This document shows positions 1 to 12,515 of a stretch of 64,000 nucleotides of DNA, piece after piece; position 1 is the first letter of the stretch; each line of letters starts with the position of its first letter. This DNA comes from Callipepla californica brunnescens (Eukaryota > Chordata > Aves > Galliformes > Odontophoridae). A program made the position numbers and the translations under genes. The stretch covers positions 372,001-436,000 of the forward strand of contig JALIRH010000113.1 of NCBI GenBank assembly GCA_023055505.1, in the 5' to 3' direction. The notes under the pieces are model-generated. The model was not told where the DNA came from. It worked only from the letters and a program-made list of their open reading frames with translations, and made no database searches.

Positions 1-513
1 AACTTTCACCTAACTCTTCTCTGTTTGCCAGAAATGTGATCAACAAAAATAGCTCTGAAAACCTCACCACCTCAGGCAAAGCTCCCATTTCCATTTTTCT
101 CAAGGGAAGCTTGACCCACCAAAGAGGGCTGAGAATGAATAAGAAATAAAAAGACAGCCCCAGGTAAATACCAGAATGCAATTTCTGTGTAGTTAGAAAC
201 CTGCTGTGAAAAGCATCAGCAGTTCCGAAACTACAAAATTTAGGAAAAAAAAAAAATAAAGGATGATTCCCAAAAGAAAATTAGTAGTTACCTGGTGTTC
301 TTCCCTACTACTTGCTTAGTTTGGTGTGCTCAGCACACTATAAGACCCAAATAAACATAAGCTCTGTCCAATAACACAAAGCATAGATTAATATGACAAT
401 ATTTCTTTATTTTAATTTTGAACTTGTAGAGGTGGACAGGGAAGAATCTTTGCAAATTCAATCTTTTCTGTATACTGAAATATCACATTCAAACATAGGC
501 ACAGTACAGGATA
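1..513. other. Unique AT-rich non-coding sequence
   Basis: No gene, RNA or interspersed repeat is recognised. There is only a short A-rich run near 244-259. The open frame that begins at 393 runs into the CR1 fragment downstream and has no protein-like features. Confidence 0.6.
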
Positions 514-690
514 GTGAGGCACTAGCACAGGCAGTTCAGAGAGGCTGTGGATGCCCCATCCCTGGAGGGGTTCAAGACCAGGTTGGATGTGCGCTTGGTA
601 TCTCTGATCCAATGGGTGGCAACCAGCTCATGGCAGGCAGTTAGATCTCAGTGATCATTAATGTCTCTTCAAACCTAGTTCTATGACTAC
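514..690 (+). mobile_element. CR1 LINE 3'-end fragment
   Basis: This is the 3' untranslated end of a chicken-repeat-1 (CR1) non-LTR retrotransposon in plus orientation. The recognisable order is a GTGAGGCACT block, then GATGCCCCATCCCTGGAGG, then TTCAAGACCAGGTTGGATG, then GGTGGCAACCAGCTCATGGC, and a degraded CTTCAAACCTAGTTCTATGA end. The copy is truncated at its 5' end, as most CR1 copies are, and keeps only the last 30 or so codons of the second open frame plus the tail. It is diverged and cannot be active. Family assignment rests on remembered CR1 consensus structure; the subfamily is not resolved. Confidence 0.9.
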
Positions 691-2030
691 TGTATTCAAC
701 TCAAGGAAGAACCTGATACCTCTTCACCTCAGTGCCTTCCTACAGAACATGAAGTCATGTAAATTGTATCTGTTTGCAGTTTCTCTCTCTGCTGTGCAAG
801 GAGATACTCTGCATATCATTGCATTTGGGTAACAGTTTGGGGAGGGAGAGCGGGAGAGTTGAGTGATAAATGTGCTGTGGGTATCAAGTAGAAAAGAGGA
901 TCAGATGAATGGCATATGATAGACAAGTCAACATGGGTTGTTGGGTGTTTCTTTAAAACATTTCTTTTCCTGTGAGAATTACTTCCAGAAACTTGGACCA
1001 GCCCCGTGAAAAGAATGTTTTTTCCTCTACACAGGCAAGTGATACCTTCTGGATAGAAAGCTTTTGCTGTGCCTGGGGCGGGGATTTTGCATCCCAGGTT
1101 CCCACCCCAGTGCCAGAGATTCTTTGAAAGCCTGTCCACACTGCCAGCTGCAGACAGACTCACTCCTCCTGTGTTAACCCCAGAACCAGAAGGGCGGTTC
1201 TTGATAAGCTGCCAGATCAGGCCTGGAAGCAGAATAGTCACGTTCACACACAAAGGGCAGGGTATATTAGCTTGGGCACATCGCCAAGTACTGTAGCTAT
1301 ACTGCTTCCAGATGCAAACTGGTGAGTCCACAAAGTCCTACTCTGCACTTGCATGGACATACTAACTTGGATCTCTGGACCATAATCTATTTTGCCTTAG
1401 CTATCCTGAGTCCACACCATAAATCATCCTGCAGACAAGGGGAAAGACTTTCAAATCACTTCTATTTTTTTCTTCCTATAGGAAGTCAGTGGGGAGAGAA
1501 GACATTCTGGGGTAGTTATGTAGCTGGTGTTGTTGTGTTACACTACTGCATATAGCCACAAATTCCTAGGGTAGATGGCTTAGTGCCCAGCTATATCATG
1601 TTACTGAATTCCAGGTGGGAGGTGAGAAAAGCTTGTATAAACTCAGATGGAGGTCATCATCTACCAGGAGAGGTAGAGTCTCCACATCAGAGGAAAAGGG
1701 AAGAAATTACACTCTTTCATCACTGACACATCCGAAATTTGGAAGATACTGTCTTAAGTTGTCATTAGTGCTTGATTTCCTTTAGATTCAGTGGTTATCA
1801 ATACATTTGAGTTGACTCTGATGCTGCTGAGGCCAGAGAAGTTTGGTTGCACACTGCTCAGGGTGCTCCTGCATACTAGCACAGCTTGGGAAAGTGAACA
1901 AAGGCAGAATAAACTGGGAAATATTAAGTAGGCTATTTGGAAAAAAATATTGCAAAATATCTACCACAGTTGGAACTCAAATGATTTTCAACTAAACAGA
2001 GGAACACTCCTTAGACAAACAAACAAAAAA

Positions 2031-2073
2031 AAAATATATATATATATATATATGTGTGTGTATATATATATTT
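2031..2073. repeat. Compound (TA)n-(TG)n-(TA)n microsatellite
   Basis: An A-rich run leads into about ten TA dinucleotides, four or five TG dinucleotides, then five TA dinucleotides. Alternating purine-pyrimidine runs of this kind slip in replication and are usually length-polymorphic. Confidence 0.95.
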
Positions 2074-3845
2074 ACTAAACAAGATCAAGAAGTGTACAAC
2101 TAGCCATAGATTGCACACTGAGGAAGCTGTAGAGGCTTAAAAGCAAGACATTGCCTATCTGAACAGAACAGTTTCTTCAGCCTTCATTTTCACCCTAATA
2201 TCAGGAGTCACTGGCTTTCATTAACTTGAACATTTAATTCAAAACCACGTCTGTGTTCTTAATATCCAGGAAGAATCGTAGGAGTCAAGAAATAGCTCAG
2301 ACATGGTTTTATAGAAACAATTAGCTTTTGTTCCAAGAATGGAACTCTCATAAGAAACCGGTGTAAGATAAAACAACAGGCAAGAATTGTTTTCTACTAG
2401 AAATCATCCAAGATAAACAACAAAAAGCAAATTGGAATCTTAAAATCTAACTACCTTCTAGAAACCTGCCTGAAGAGAATACAGCTAATCAGAAAACCAC
2501 ATCCCTGTCCTTCAGGCAAAAAGAGATATTGAAATGCTTTGGAGAATTACAGTGAAGAAAACAAAGCACAACTGCAAATAATATTGAAATTGTACTACTC
2601 TGCCTATAGAAAGATTTCATTGTTTCAATAATCTCTAAACTGTTCATTTTGTGCAATTTTTGCTGAAACTATGAAAGAAGAAGAATTATACGAATCCGGA
2701 AAACCTGATACTTTCCATTTTGAAGATACCTAAGTATAATAGGTTAAAAAGTATTTCCAAAAACTTCCCCCAGCAAGTTTGAACAGATGGTCACTCTCCA
2801 CTAAAGATTTCAAATTGAAAATGGTAAACACAGCAGAAAGAAACCTGTGAAATTCCAACTAAGCTGCAGAAGACAGTAAAAGTTAGGGATGCATGGATGA
2901 AGACTGAGATTGTTGGCTTTTACCTGCAATAAGTTTTGTTTTAGCTACCTCATACTAATCTGGTCTTGTCATTACATTCCCATCCATTTTTTCCTAAGGG
3001 CAATAAAATAACAGCCATAACCTTCAATCCCCAAAGACTGGCAACTCAGAATACAGAGCTAAGATGTCACGGCACAAACATCTTGGGCCTCGTGTTGCAA
3101 ATCCTCAGAAACCTTTAAAGTAAATTAGAGATTAGAGGAAAGGGAAGCAGACGTGTAACTAAAGATTCACTGAGGAGAAAGAGAATTCTCCCTTCCCACA
3201 GCATCTACCTGCTTACTATCCACTAAAGTAAAAACTCCTCCTGTTGTAACTTGTTGTGACTATTAAAATACACATAAATTGATGACACTTAGCACCCCAG
3301 AGGATCAACATGTTTAGAAGTAGCTTTCTTTTTCATGCATTTTGTCAACACTTTTAGAACAAACAATTCTCCAGTATGCTCTATTGTTTACATTTTTAGA
3401 GTTTAATTCTGCTTGTTAACAATCTGACTTAATTGTTGAGACTAGAAATAAGTTAGAAATTACCTCCAGCTTGAGGTGATTGAAACAAAGGAAATATAGA
3501 ATTAGCTTAAGAAATAGTTGATGACTAGGAGGTACAACATGCCCAACCACCTAGAACTGACATAAGCTTACAAGCTTTATTCAGCTCTTTACAAAAGCAC
3601 CTACTGTCAACTGCATGAGGGCAGGTTGGAGTGTGAAAACCTATCACAACCCTGAACCACAGCAGAGTAGATTTTGGCCTCTGCAAGGATATGCTTGAAA
3701 GACTCTTGAAGTAAGGATCCCTGGAGAAAAGAGAGATCCAAGTAATTTCAATATTGTCTATTTTTTATATATATTTTGAAAGGAAAAAGAAAATGAAATG
3801 TAGTGTTTATTTGTTTCTTTCACTCCCAGGTATGAGAGGAGTCTT

Positions 3846-3884
3846 AAAAAAAAAAATAAATAAATAAATAAAAAGAAAAAGAAA
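3846..3884. repeat. A-rich / (AAAT)n microsatellite
   Basis: Eleven A residues are followed by four AAAT units and an A-rich remainder with two AAAAAG-like units. There is no recognisable retroelement body beside it. Confidence 0.9.
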
Positions 3885-5178
3885 TTTACAAAACACTGCC
3901 ATGGAGAAAACCTGCTCTCATCTAGATTTGCTGAAGTATACTGCGCAATTCTGCATTGCAGACTTGGGCCCTTATATCAGCAGAACCCCATGATGTCACT
4001 GGGAGACTTGGGTTTTCTACTAGAGGAAAACATTGAGCTGTGAGCTAAGGCTTGCTGTGCAGACTGAATCCTCAGCTAGCAGGGAGAGAACCATTCAAGG
4101 GAGCCCAATCTTAAGAGAGGTGCTTGAGGAAGATGTGGTGAATCACTTTAGGAATGTCATCCCACTCTATTTCCTAAAAAGAGGTCTGGGTGTCAGACTT
4201 ACAAATCTCAAGCTTCTTGGTAACTAATGTTAGAGAATATATCACCTGTCATTATAATTATATTCTGAACTGTGTTTTACATTACAGAGATGTCAAGGAC
4301 TGCAAAAAGCAAAGCTATTTCAGAAGAATACCAAACCAGAAACCTCAATATAACTCAAATTGTTCACATTTTAATAATTGCTACAAAACATATTTTTCAT
4401 GATTCTATCGCACACTGTGTAAGTGCATCATAAATGTATGTTTCTTGTTAAGAACTCCCATTGTGAATAAGCTATGCAAACACAGTTTGAGACCTAAGAT
4501 TTTTCATATGTCAGAGTGACACACTGAGCTAAAATTGTGAGTACACATATCCAAAATCTGAGATTCTTTTGAAGATGGAAAAATGTCATGGATTTTCAAG
4601 GTTTAAAAATTTAAAGTGATTTTTTCTTCATATATGTTTCCAACTGAAACTGACAATGGAGAAGACCACTGATATGCCATCACAGTCAGAAGACTATGTT
4701 CCTCCATTCCCCACATGCATGTTCCCAGGGCTCCTTAAAAGATCTCTGCCCTCAGTAGTTTGTAGTGTCTCTTATTTTGTATTTCAATAAGTGCTCCTAA
4801 TCAGTAAAATCAGATGAAAAGGTAATATTTACTGGAAATCACATACTTTAGAACTATTTTGTAGGTAACACATATCACTAATGTTTTTCTTCACACATAA
4901 AGCTTGCTGCACAGATTGACATGAGCTTTAATTAGTACCAAGCACTGTGTAATGTTGATGAAAGTAATAACTTGTATAGTTTCACTCATAACTTGGCAAT
5001 TTGGTCATCTCATCCAGATAAGCTAGAAATATTAAACTATTTCTTATGATATTATGAAGAGCCAGCACAATAGTAAAAGAAGCTTAGAAATGTTGGACTA
5101 CATTTCAAGTATTCCACAGAAGTAACACATTTGCCATTACCCTAATTCACAGTTAGAGATTTTGTCCGTCATTAATAT

Positions 5179-5527
5179 GAAATCACAGAATTCTAGTGGT
5201 TGGAAGGGACCTCTAGAGATCGAGTCCAACCCCCCTGCCAAAGCAGCTCCCTAGCCCAGGTTGCATAGATAGGCATCCAGGCAGGTCTTGAACGTCTCCA
5301 GAAAAGTAGACTCCACCACCTCCCTGTGCAGCCTGTGCCAGTGCTCCAGCACCCTCACTGTGAAGAAGTTACTACACACATTTGTATGGAACTTCCTATA
5401 CCTCATTTTGTGGCCATTTCCCCTCATCCTATCGCCATACACCGTTGAGAAGAGTTCAGCCTCATCCCTCGGCCTCCCACTCCTTAGATATTTATAGACA
5501 TGGATCAGATCCCCTCTGAGTCTCAAC
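5179..5527 (-). mobile_element. CR1 LINE fragment, ORF2 C-terminus plus 3' tail
   Basis: This CR1 copy reads on the minus strand. Its 3' end, next to 5179, shows the reverse complement of the CR1 tail (ATCACAGAATTCTAGTGG, GTTGGAAGGGACCTCTAGAG). The reading frame at 5251-5526 gives the extreme C-terminus of the CR1 endonuclease/reverse transcriptase protein: RLRGDLIHVYKYL near its start, then FFTVRVLEHWHRLHREVVES, then FKTCLDAYL. The frame is open across the whole piece, so the fragment is only moderately decayed. It is 5'-truncated at about 5527 and has no catalytic domain. It resembles the older, widespread avian CR1 subfamilies with GGCATCCAGGCAGGTCTTGAA. Confidence 0.95.
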
Positions 5528-5603
5528 TACAAGCATAAGACAGTGAAAATGAATATAATTAATGAAAATGAATAAAAGTTACATAATTTTAAGTCCTGCA
5601 CTT

Positions 5604-5637
<34 letters not shown>
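5528..5637 (+). repeat. 33-A tract with AATAAA signal 28 nt upstream
   Basis: A pure run of 33 A residues occupies 5605-5637. An AATAAA hexamer sits at 5571-5576, 28 nt before the run, the spacing of a polyadenylation site. The body between the CR1 at 5527 and the signal is too short to identify. It could be a severely truncated retrocopy of a polyadenylated RNA, or simple A-slippage beside a chance hexamer in AT-rich DNA. No target-site duplication was found. Confidence 0.6.
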
Positions 5638-5641
<4 letters not shown>

Positions 5642-7032
5642 TTTGAGTATCATGAATGACCAAGGCAAAGATTAATATGTAATAAAAAGATCACTGCTTG
5701 AATATGTTGGCCACATAGCTCATTAGGTATTAGCTTTGGCAAAATATTTTTAACAGCACAATTTACAGAGAAGGAAGATTCTCTCTGCTGTTAAAAAAAT
5801 GTTAGAAATAGCACATGTGAAGTAGCTAGTTTTGAGAAACTGTGTGGGTGTGAAGTTCAAATGGAGGGTCAAAATCCAAAAATAAGGAAACAGGGAGGAG
5901 TATACACTGAAAAAGTAGCAGGCATGATATGTTCCAAAAGTTAGCTAGTGATGTCATTTTCCAAGTGCTGTTTTTTTTCCACAAGATGTTATCTGCAAGA
6001 ACACCATATCACATAAATGTCTACTAAGGCATACTACAAAAAAGCTTATGTATCTTACATAAAGTGCTCAAGTTATAGATGCCAACAGCTGTTTATTTCT
6101 TAAATATTCACCTTATGATAAACTGTTTTCCAACACTGAAGATTAAAGTGCCTCAAACAAGGCAGTTTGGCAGCTCTTAAAAGTTGGAGGGAACCTCTTG
6201 TCCACTTGTTCTGTCCTGCAACCGCTTGGCAGCCAAGCTTTGCCGTGCAGCAAGCCAGCTCCCTTCCTGGAGCACAACATACCTGAACACAGCTATAACG
6301 TGGTGCAGAGTTCATGTAAACCAGATGGCAAAAACAGGGCAGTGCATGGGAGAGGAGTTACAAAGATTTTAGCAAAATTATTTGGTGCAACCATTCCTTC
6401 CTTTTTAGGGAACCATATAATGTAAGAGCAACAAAATGCTTGATGAAAGGGCAGTAAATTCAGAACATCTTTTTTCATGTAAAATACAATAATTCTAACT
6501 GACCACTTGAATCCACTGACAGGAGAAGGCTTAGAGGCAAGTGCAATGTTTGAACATAAGAATTAGGATAATTTGTTGACAGATAATATTTGTAGATGTG
6601 CAGTACATATAATCTTACCTTGAAATTTGTGCTTTGGGACTTAACTATCTACAGATGTTTGGACACTATTTTTTTCAAATAAAATCATGTATGTAAGAAT
6701 CCTAAATAGGTACAAAAATTTATTGTTCTGGGAATTCAGAGGCATCATGGTAGCTTACAACATTTGTAGATCTGGACAAAGAAGTTTAAAAAATAGAAGT
6801 TGTATTTACTTAGTCTTTTAATATCTTTTCAAGAACAGATTATGCATTTACAAGCAAACAAGAAATAAGCTGAAAACTAGATCCAATCTTTATGTAAATT
6901 TTTATAGATCTATGATTTCAGCACACCTTAGCCAACTTGGCCAGCAAAGGACAGCTGCTAACATGTGCTGAAACACCAAAAGCAAAGGAAAACTTTAGCA
7001 GTACTTGAAGGAAGCTGCTGATTGCTCTGGTC

Positions 7033-7060
7033 TTTTTTTTTTTTTCTTTTTCTTTTTTTT
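7033..7060. repeat. T-rich pyrimidine tract
   Basis: Runs of T separated by single C residues, uninterrupted by purines across this span. Confidence 0.9.
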
Positions 7061-9740
7061 GGAGTGCCAGTGGTAGTCTACTCAGGCTCAGTAATTTTTC
7101 AAGGAAGAGAAGTATGAAGATATACTTGGGGGGAATCTTTAACTGATACAGAGCCAGCAAAGATGACTAACTGTAGGTGGAATGGATGTAAGGAACTTCT
7201 ACTGCATTTCCAGCTGTCCATATTGACCTTGAAGTCTGATTACTTCTGCTCATAGTTTTAAGATTTTAGCACCTTAGAATGTTCTAAATTTTGCAAGGAC
7301 TAAGTTAGGAAGACAAAAAGTACTAGTCCAGTACTAACCCATTCTTTGTCATACTCCTCCCACTGTGCAACTTATCTCAGGCAAACCTGGAATCTGGACT
7401 TGCTGCTGCTTCCAAACCACAGCATGTAGTAAGTTTGGATCTGGGGGATGAGTTGGCACACCATGGAGGAACCACCCACCCCAAGAACATGATTAATTTC
7501 CATCAAAGTCAGCGGAAAAACCTTGAACTACAATGAAGCTGGATCAAGGCTCTGAATCTTTCCAACTTATTCTTCTCCCAAATACCTTGAGGCGATTGAC
7601 AGAAATTTGATTTGACTCCTCTAGAACAACTTTAGAACTTTGCAAATATCTCACTATATGAGCTTACACTTCTGTACTGAGCTCATGAGAGCAGGACCCC
7701 CTTTCAAACAGAGATACACTGATGAAACACCTTGCCAAGGGTTTTTCAAGTGCTCATGCCTTCGACAATCAGAAACCCCAGCCGTCCATTCCAACATTCA
7801 CAGTGTCACGGTTTTTAAGTGAAACATCTTGGCAGTAGTAAATTTACAGAGAGTTCAGTGACATGTGTTAATCCACTGATCGTTGACTGAACCAGTTTTG
7901 ACTGATTTTGTTGTGTATGACAATGTACTTTCACCCTGTATAATTAGTAAACAGTATATCTTTCTAGATCAGAGACAAAAGGCTACATGTCATAGTGTGA
8001 ATATCAGAGCTTCTTCCTCTCTTGATAACTAGTTTTGAGAATTAATCTCAATGCCTTACTCATAGAGTTGCCAGCTAAAATTGTGTCATCACTGCCACTG
8101 AAGAAAGAATATCAGATGTGTTGCAGTTCAGTAAAGTCTATGTTTGAGAACAGATTTATTTATTTATTTTTAATCAGCTCGAGCATTCCCATTCTAAGCT
8201 CAATCTACAATGGACAGTTTCTTAATTTCTTTCAGTTAGTCCATGTCCATAAAAATAAAAAAAATAACAGTCAATTTATCATGATAATGAGAAATGGGAG
8301 CAAAACAAATCCCTGGAGAAGTTTAAGAAGGAAGCCTGTGATATTTTGTGATTCTGATCATCCATGTGGTCTGGAACCTGAAAGATGTAATCATTCTAAT
8401 GATAGAATGTAAATTTCAGATTTGAATCTTTCCAAAGTTACTTCAAACTCAAATAATTTGAATGTTTGACATGCCATTCATATGAAACTATCACATCCAA
8501 GTTGCCTTTTTGGGGGAGAAAAGGGCTAGTTACCCATGGATTCCACTAGAACATCTCCCACAGAAAACCAGATTAGCAATCATGCAGTGGAAGCGAAACA
8601 GCTCAGATGAGATGGCTCACACCAGAAGCAGAATCCAAGAGCACTGAACACTTAATAAATTCTCCAGATTGTGGTCAGACAAGGTGCTAAGGCTATTGCT
8701 TTCCTCCAGCTGCTGAAGTGTTTGTTTTGTGTTTTTTTTTTAATCTCTTGTAAGTACAAGATGATCTCAAAATGTATTGTTATATATTGTGTTTTGCCCT
8801 AAAGAACATGTTTCTCTGTTCACTTAGGCTACCATTGATCTTCACTTCAGTGCAGATATGAAGTAAGGTAACTGGATGAATTCAACAAAGTCTTCCTCAT
8901 TCTTTTTCTTAACTGATGTTTGACTTTTCATCTCTAAAGCTGCATCTTAGAGCATTTGAAAGCCAAATATGAGAGCTGTTCAATTGGCCTGTTCTATTGC
9001 AAGAGTCGAGAATGATTTTACAGGAATAATACAAAGAATAACTTAATCCTAGATGTTCATGGTATTTTTTTTTTTCATCCTTTTCTCACTGTTCTCTGTG
9101 AATTGCTGCTCTTGAATATTGAGCTAACAAGGGTCAAGAGTGCTATTATATATATTGTGATGGCTTTCTGGCCGTTCAAAATAAAATATATTGAAGTACT
9201 TCTGAAGTTTCAAGGAGCAGTTCTGGGCAGGTAACAGCTACAGAAGTTCCCCACAAAACCACTCAGTTATAGTATTGGCCATCCTATTCCAGAGATCCTC
9301 AAGTTAATAATGAAATTCTGAATGTCCTAAATCACAGTGCTTCCCTTCTGCTGCATGCATTTCACAATATTGTTTCTGGACCGCTTTAATATGAATACTT
9401 TCTTATTCTTTAGAAAAAGAGGATGCTCACAGCAATCTCTTGCAGAATAAAAGAATAAATTGGAAACAATTCAGATCACTGACTCTCTGACAAAGTATAA
9501 CTTTTATTGTCATAATATTTATAGCTTTGATAGTTTAATGATTATTTTACTGTAGAGATGGCCTCAATGTACAAATTATATCTTCCTTTCAAAGCCAACT
9601 TAATTTCTCATCAACTCATTTTAGTAGGTTCACATTGATAAACAGAAGTTCCACCAAACCCAATAAATTCCTGTCATCTCTGGTTTTAACAGCAGCAACT
9701 CCCTAGTCTATCCTCCAATTTTAAAAAGTATGGCCTCATT

Positions 9741-9760
9741 AAAAAAAAAAAAAAAAAAAA
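9741..9760. repeat. A20 homopolymer
   Basis: Twenty consecutive A residues with no polyadenylation signal or retroelement body directly upstream. Confidence 0.9.
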
Positions 9761-11854
9761 GTTGCAGCTGATTGCAGTGAAGTGTTTGGCTGGACCATTG
9801 CCAAAGTTTGTGGGGAAGGAAAAAATAAATATATTTTTTTATTTTTGTGGGGGAAAAAGATTTTGGGGTGCATAACTATCACCTAGACTCTGATGCTCTA
9901 ATGCTACCTTTCACTTCTACAGCTCCTGCAACTGCCTGAATATCTCAGCAACATATTCATAAGGTCTCCAGAATTCCATCATTAAGGTCACATTACACAG
10001 TAACTCCATGGACAAACTGTGATGATATAGCAAAATCATAGTCATTGCAAATGAACTTCCTACTGATAGAAGGAAACTGATTACTGGTAGGAAATACCTG
10101 AGAACTGCTTATCTTCAGTACAGCAAGAACCACATCAATATTCTATCACATTTTTAAATGCTCTGATCTTGTATTATTTTTCTCTTTCTTCCTTTTTTCT
10201 CCTTGTTCATTATTCCTTTTATGAAGACATTATTTGATTAAAGATAATGTTTCTTTTGTTTTAGTTACTTTATAACACAATTATTTTATCCATTATGCTA
10301 GAATTCTATTTCATTAGAAGTTGTCCTGCTTATATGGGCATCATGTTCCATTCACTTCAGATTAGACATCCAATCCTGTTTTCACAAAAGAGTCCATTTT
10401 ATGCTAAGATGACCTTTGCAGTACACTAGAAGTAGTACAATCAGTGCGATAATACCCTTTCAAATCATAAATTCAAGATTGAAGAAGCGTACTATTAAGC
10501 ATCATGTGTGGAAGATAAAACAGCAGAAAGTTAAGCAGTGTGATACAGATTTCAGCTACGTATGTTGCTACATGCAAGTAAGGAGCACCTCAATTTTTTA
10601 AAATAAGTAAGAATAGTAAATATGTCCTAATGCCCTGGGTCTTTCCAGTGCTTACTGGAAGTTTGCATTTCTTTAGATTATTTGGCTGACACCATTCCCT
10701 GAAAGTTTAATTGGATGTGCGTGTTGAACTACTGGAATTACTCACTTGAGCAAGGTTTCATTGTATGCTTCTGGGGCCTTTCATTCCAAACAGACAGAAC
10801 CCAAAATGTTTCCCTATTGCCTGCTTCTCATTAAAGTCATCGACAGAATTCCCACAACAAGCTGAGTCCAGTTTAAATCTGGTGGAGGGAAGAACCATCA
10901 GTAAAAGCTTAGCTTTTCCCATATGTGCATACCACACCAATACCCATCAACAGAGACAGTGCGAAAGGAAATATTTTAAAACATAGCTCTTATTATGACA
11001 CTGTCATGGCTACTTCTGAATTGATTTCTCTCCCATGTCACCCTTCAGAATATCAACATAGTTGTATCAACAGGAATCCTATGATAAATGTATCTTCATA
11101 TTTAATTTTTAACAATTGTCAATATATATATGGACCTTACTTGCATTAGCTTTCATACAATGCCTAAAATAAACTGTTAAGTATATAAATAATTCCTCCC
11201 TCCCTCCTACCCTTGCATTTCTGAATGCATCCTTTAAAAGAATTATCCATAGATCTCTGCTAAGAACATAGGAACTGCTTTGAGCTTAACAGTTTTCATG
11301 ATAGGAAAGAGATGATTCATTTTCCTAAACTTTAATATCTACAACATGGACACCTCCCTAAGTCCCCTTTGAAATTAGTGGGGAGAAATAGGAGCTGTGA
11401 GAATGAGTATTCAGCTGGCTAGTTCTAGGTATCTAATTTAACCTTAGATAAATCAAAGCCTGGAAGTGTTATTTTCTTGCCACTGACCACAGTGGGAGCT
11501 TATGAGGACCATTTTTGATGTAAACCTCTATATTTGGCCAGATGGATCACATCTGGCTCTCTTTATTTATGTGTATTGTTCAGAAGGCATCTAATTTCAA
11601 ATGTTAAGCAACTAACAATAACAAATTCTTTACAGAGACTATAGCTGCTACAGGCTTTTGCTTGTATGCAGCTACGCGCACTGTCACTTGTCACAAGTCT
11701 CTGCATGAAAAATATGAGTTTGTGGAAATTTAGACCATGCTTTTATCTGAATTTTCACTGATAACTTCATTTTGAATTTTTTCTTTAAAAAGTTGTTTTC
11801 CCCCTACTTGTACACCATAACTTGACATATTATTGATGATTCAGAAAAAGTGAA

Positions 11855-11859
11855 CAACC
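11855..11859. repeat. Target-site duplication CAACC, left copy
   Basis: Identical to the five bases at 12516-12520 directly after the other LTR end; together they define the integration site. Confidence 0.75.
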
Positions 11860-12130
11860 TGTCTAGCAGTGAACTCAGGAAGTGTCAAGGGGTTTGTGAG
11901 CTGGTTCGGCCCAGCCCCGCGACAACTGAGGAAGGAGACCCACAGGCCCACACCCCAGACAAGGGGAAGGGGGAAAGGGAAAAGGGAAAAAGGGACATAA
12001 GCCCCGAAACAAAACAGCGGCAATGATCTGAGGGGGAAAAGCTAATTTACTAAATAAGACACCAGGAAGTAAATAACAATATAATGCAATACAATTTGGA
12101 ATTAAGCCCAATGAATCAAACAAAATGAGT

Positions 12131-12216
<86 letters not shown>

Positions 12217-12225
12217 AAGAAAGAG
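12131..12225. repeat. (GA)n array with 20-bp higher-order unit, inside the LTR
   Basis: A 95-nt homopurine tract. From 12141 to 12220 it consists of four exact copies of a 20-bp unit, seven GA pairs followed by GAAAGA. The exact copies point to recent expansion by unequal exchange or slippage at the 20-bp scale, on top of ordinary GA slippage. Confidence 0.95.
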
Positions 12226-12334
12226 TGAGTGCCCGATAAACCGAAGGCCTTACGCTAACGCTGAAGTCGGACGGCAGCGAGCACCCACTCCTAAGTGATC
12301 CTAGAGGAAAGAGAGAGAACATCTCGTGACCGCA

Positions 12335-12349
12335 GAGAGTTTTTATCTC
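12335..12349 (-). promoter_or_regulatory. Putative LTR TATA box
   Basis: On the minus strand GAGATAAAAACTCTC contains a TATA-like GATAAAAA element inside the solo LTR. Transcription would be expected to start about 25-30 nt further, near 12310-12318, and run toward lower coordinates. Whether it is active is unknown. Confidence 0.55.
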
Positions 12350-12515
12350 TTCCCTCTGAGCGGAAAACACGTGAAAAAATCCAAAGCATTGCAAAGTCCT
12401 CTGGGGAATGTAGTTCTCCCTGACTCCCAATGCACCACATGATGCCATGATGTGGAATACCAGTACCAAAAAATCATAAAACCATGACAGGAAGAAGGGC
12501 GATCACATTGTAACA

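Larger units (their letters stand above)
691..5178. other. Long unique AT-rich stretch with two simple repeats
   Basis: No gene or interspersed repeat is recognised. The longest open frame is on the minus strand at 816-1331 (171 codons). It lies in a slightly more GC-rich patch, but it has no recognisable domain and an overlapping open frame on the other strand (1069-1296), so I treat it as chance. Two microsatellites are listed separately. Confidence 0.55.
5638..11854. other. Long unique AT-rich stretch
   Basis: No gene or interspersed repeat is recognised. Several 60-125 codon open frames exist (for example 8035-8412 plus), but none shows a domain or a coding-like composition. The patch at 6160-6300 is more GC-rich than its surroundings but matches no family I know. 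Short (TTTA)n occurs at 8155-8171. Confidence 0.55.
11860..12515 (-). mobile_element. Solo LTR of an avian endogenous retrovirus
   Basis: A 656-bp block with the structure of a retroviral long terminal repeat in minus orientation. It starts with TG and ends with CA (plus strand: TGTCTAGCAG ... TTGTAACA) and is bounded by the same five bases, CAACC, at 11855-11859 and 12516-12520. On the minus strand a TATA-like GATAAAAA lies at 12341-12349, about 170 bp into the element, leaving the rest as R/U5. No clear AATAAA is seen downstream; an AGTAAA variant lies near 12042-12047. A GA-rich array fills 12131-12225. CpG dinucleotides are well preserved compared with the flanks (for example 11900-11930 and 12232-12290), suggesting a fairly recent insertion. 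No gag, pol or env sequence is present on either side, so this is a solo LTR left by recombination. A 5-bp duplication would fit an ERVL-like or some ERVK-like family; the exact family is not identified. Confidence 0.85.

Noticed and set aside
816..1331. 171-codon minus-strand open frame in a GC-richer patch
   Set aside because: No motif is recognised, and an overlapping opposite-strand frame exists. It could be re-examined by protein search, but nothing in it supports a gene.
6149..6300. GC-richer patch thought to be a repeat
   Set aside because: The start resembles the GGAGGGAACCTCTTGTCCA line of a CR1 tail, but the following sequence does not continue as CR1.
9741..9760. A20 run as a retrocopy tail
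   Set aside because: No AATAAA at suitable distance and no body upstream; treated as simple repeat. The same applies to the runs at 27858-27875 and 56626-56646.
11860..12515. Full-length endogenous retrovirus
   Set aside because: Only one LTR is present and neither flank carries gag, pol or env similarity; the target duplication directly borders this single LTR.
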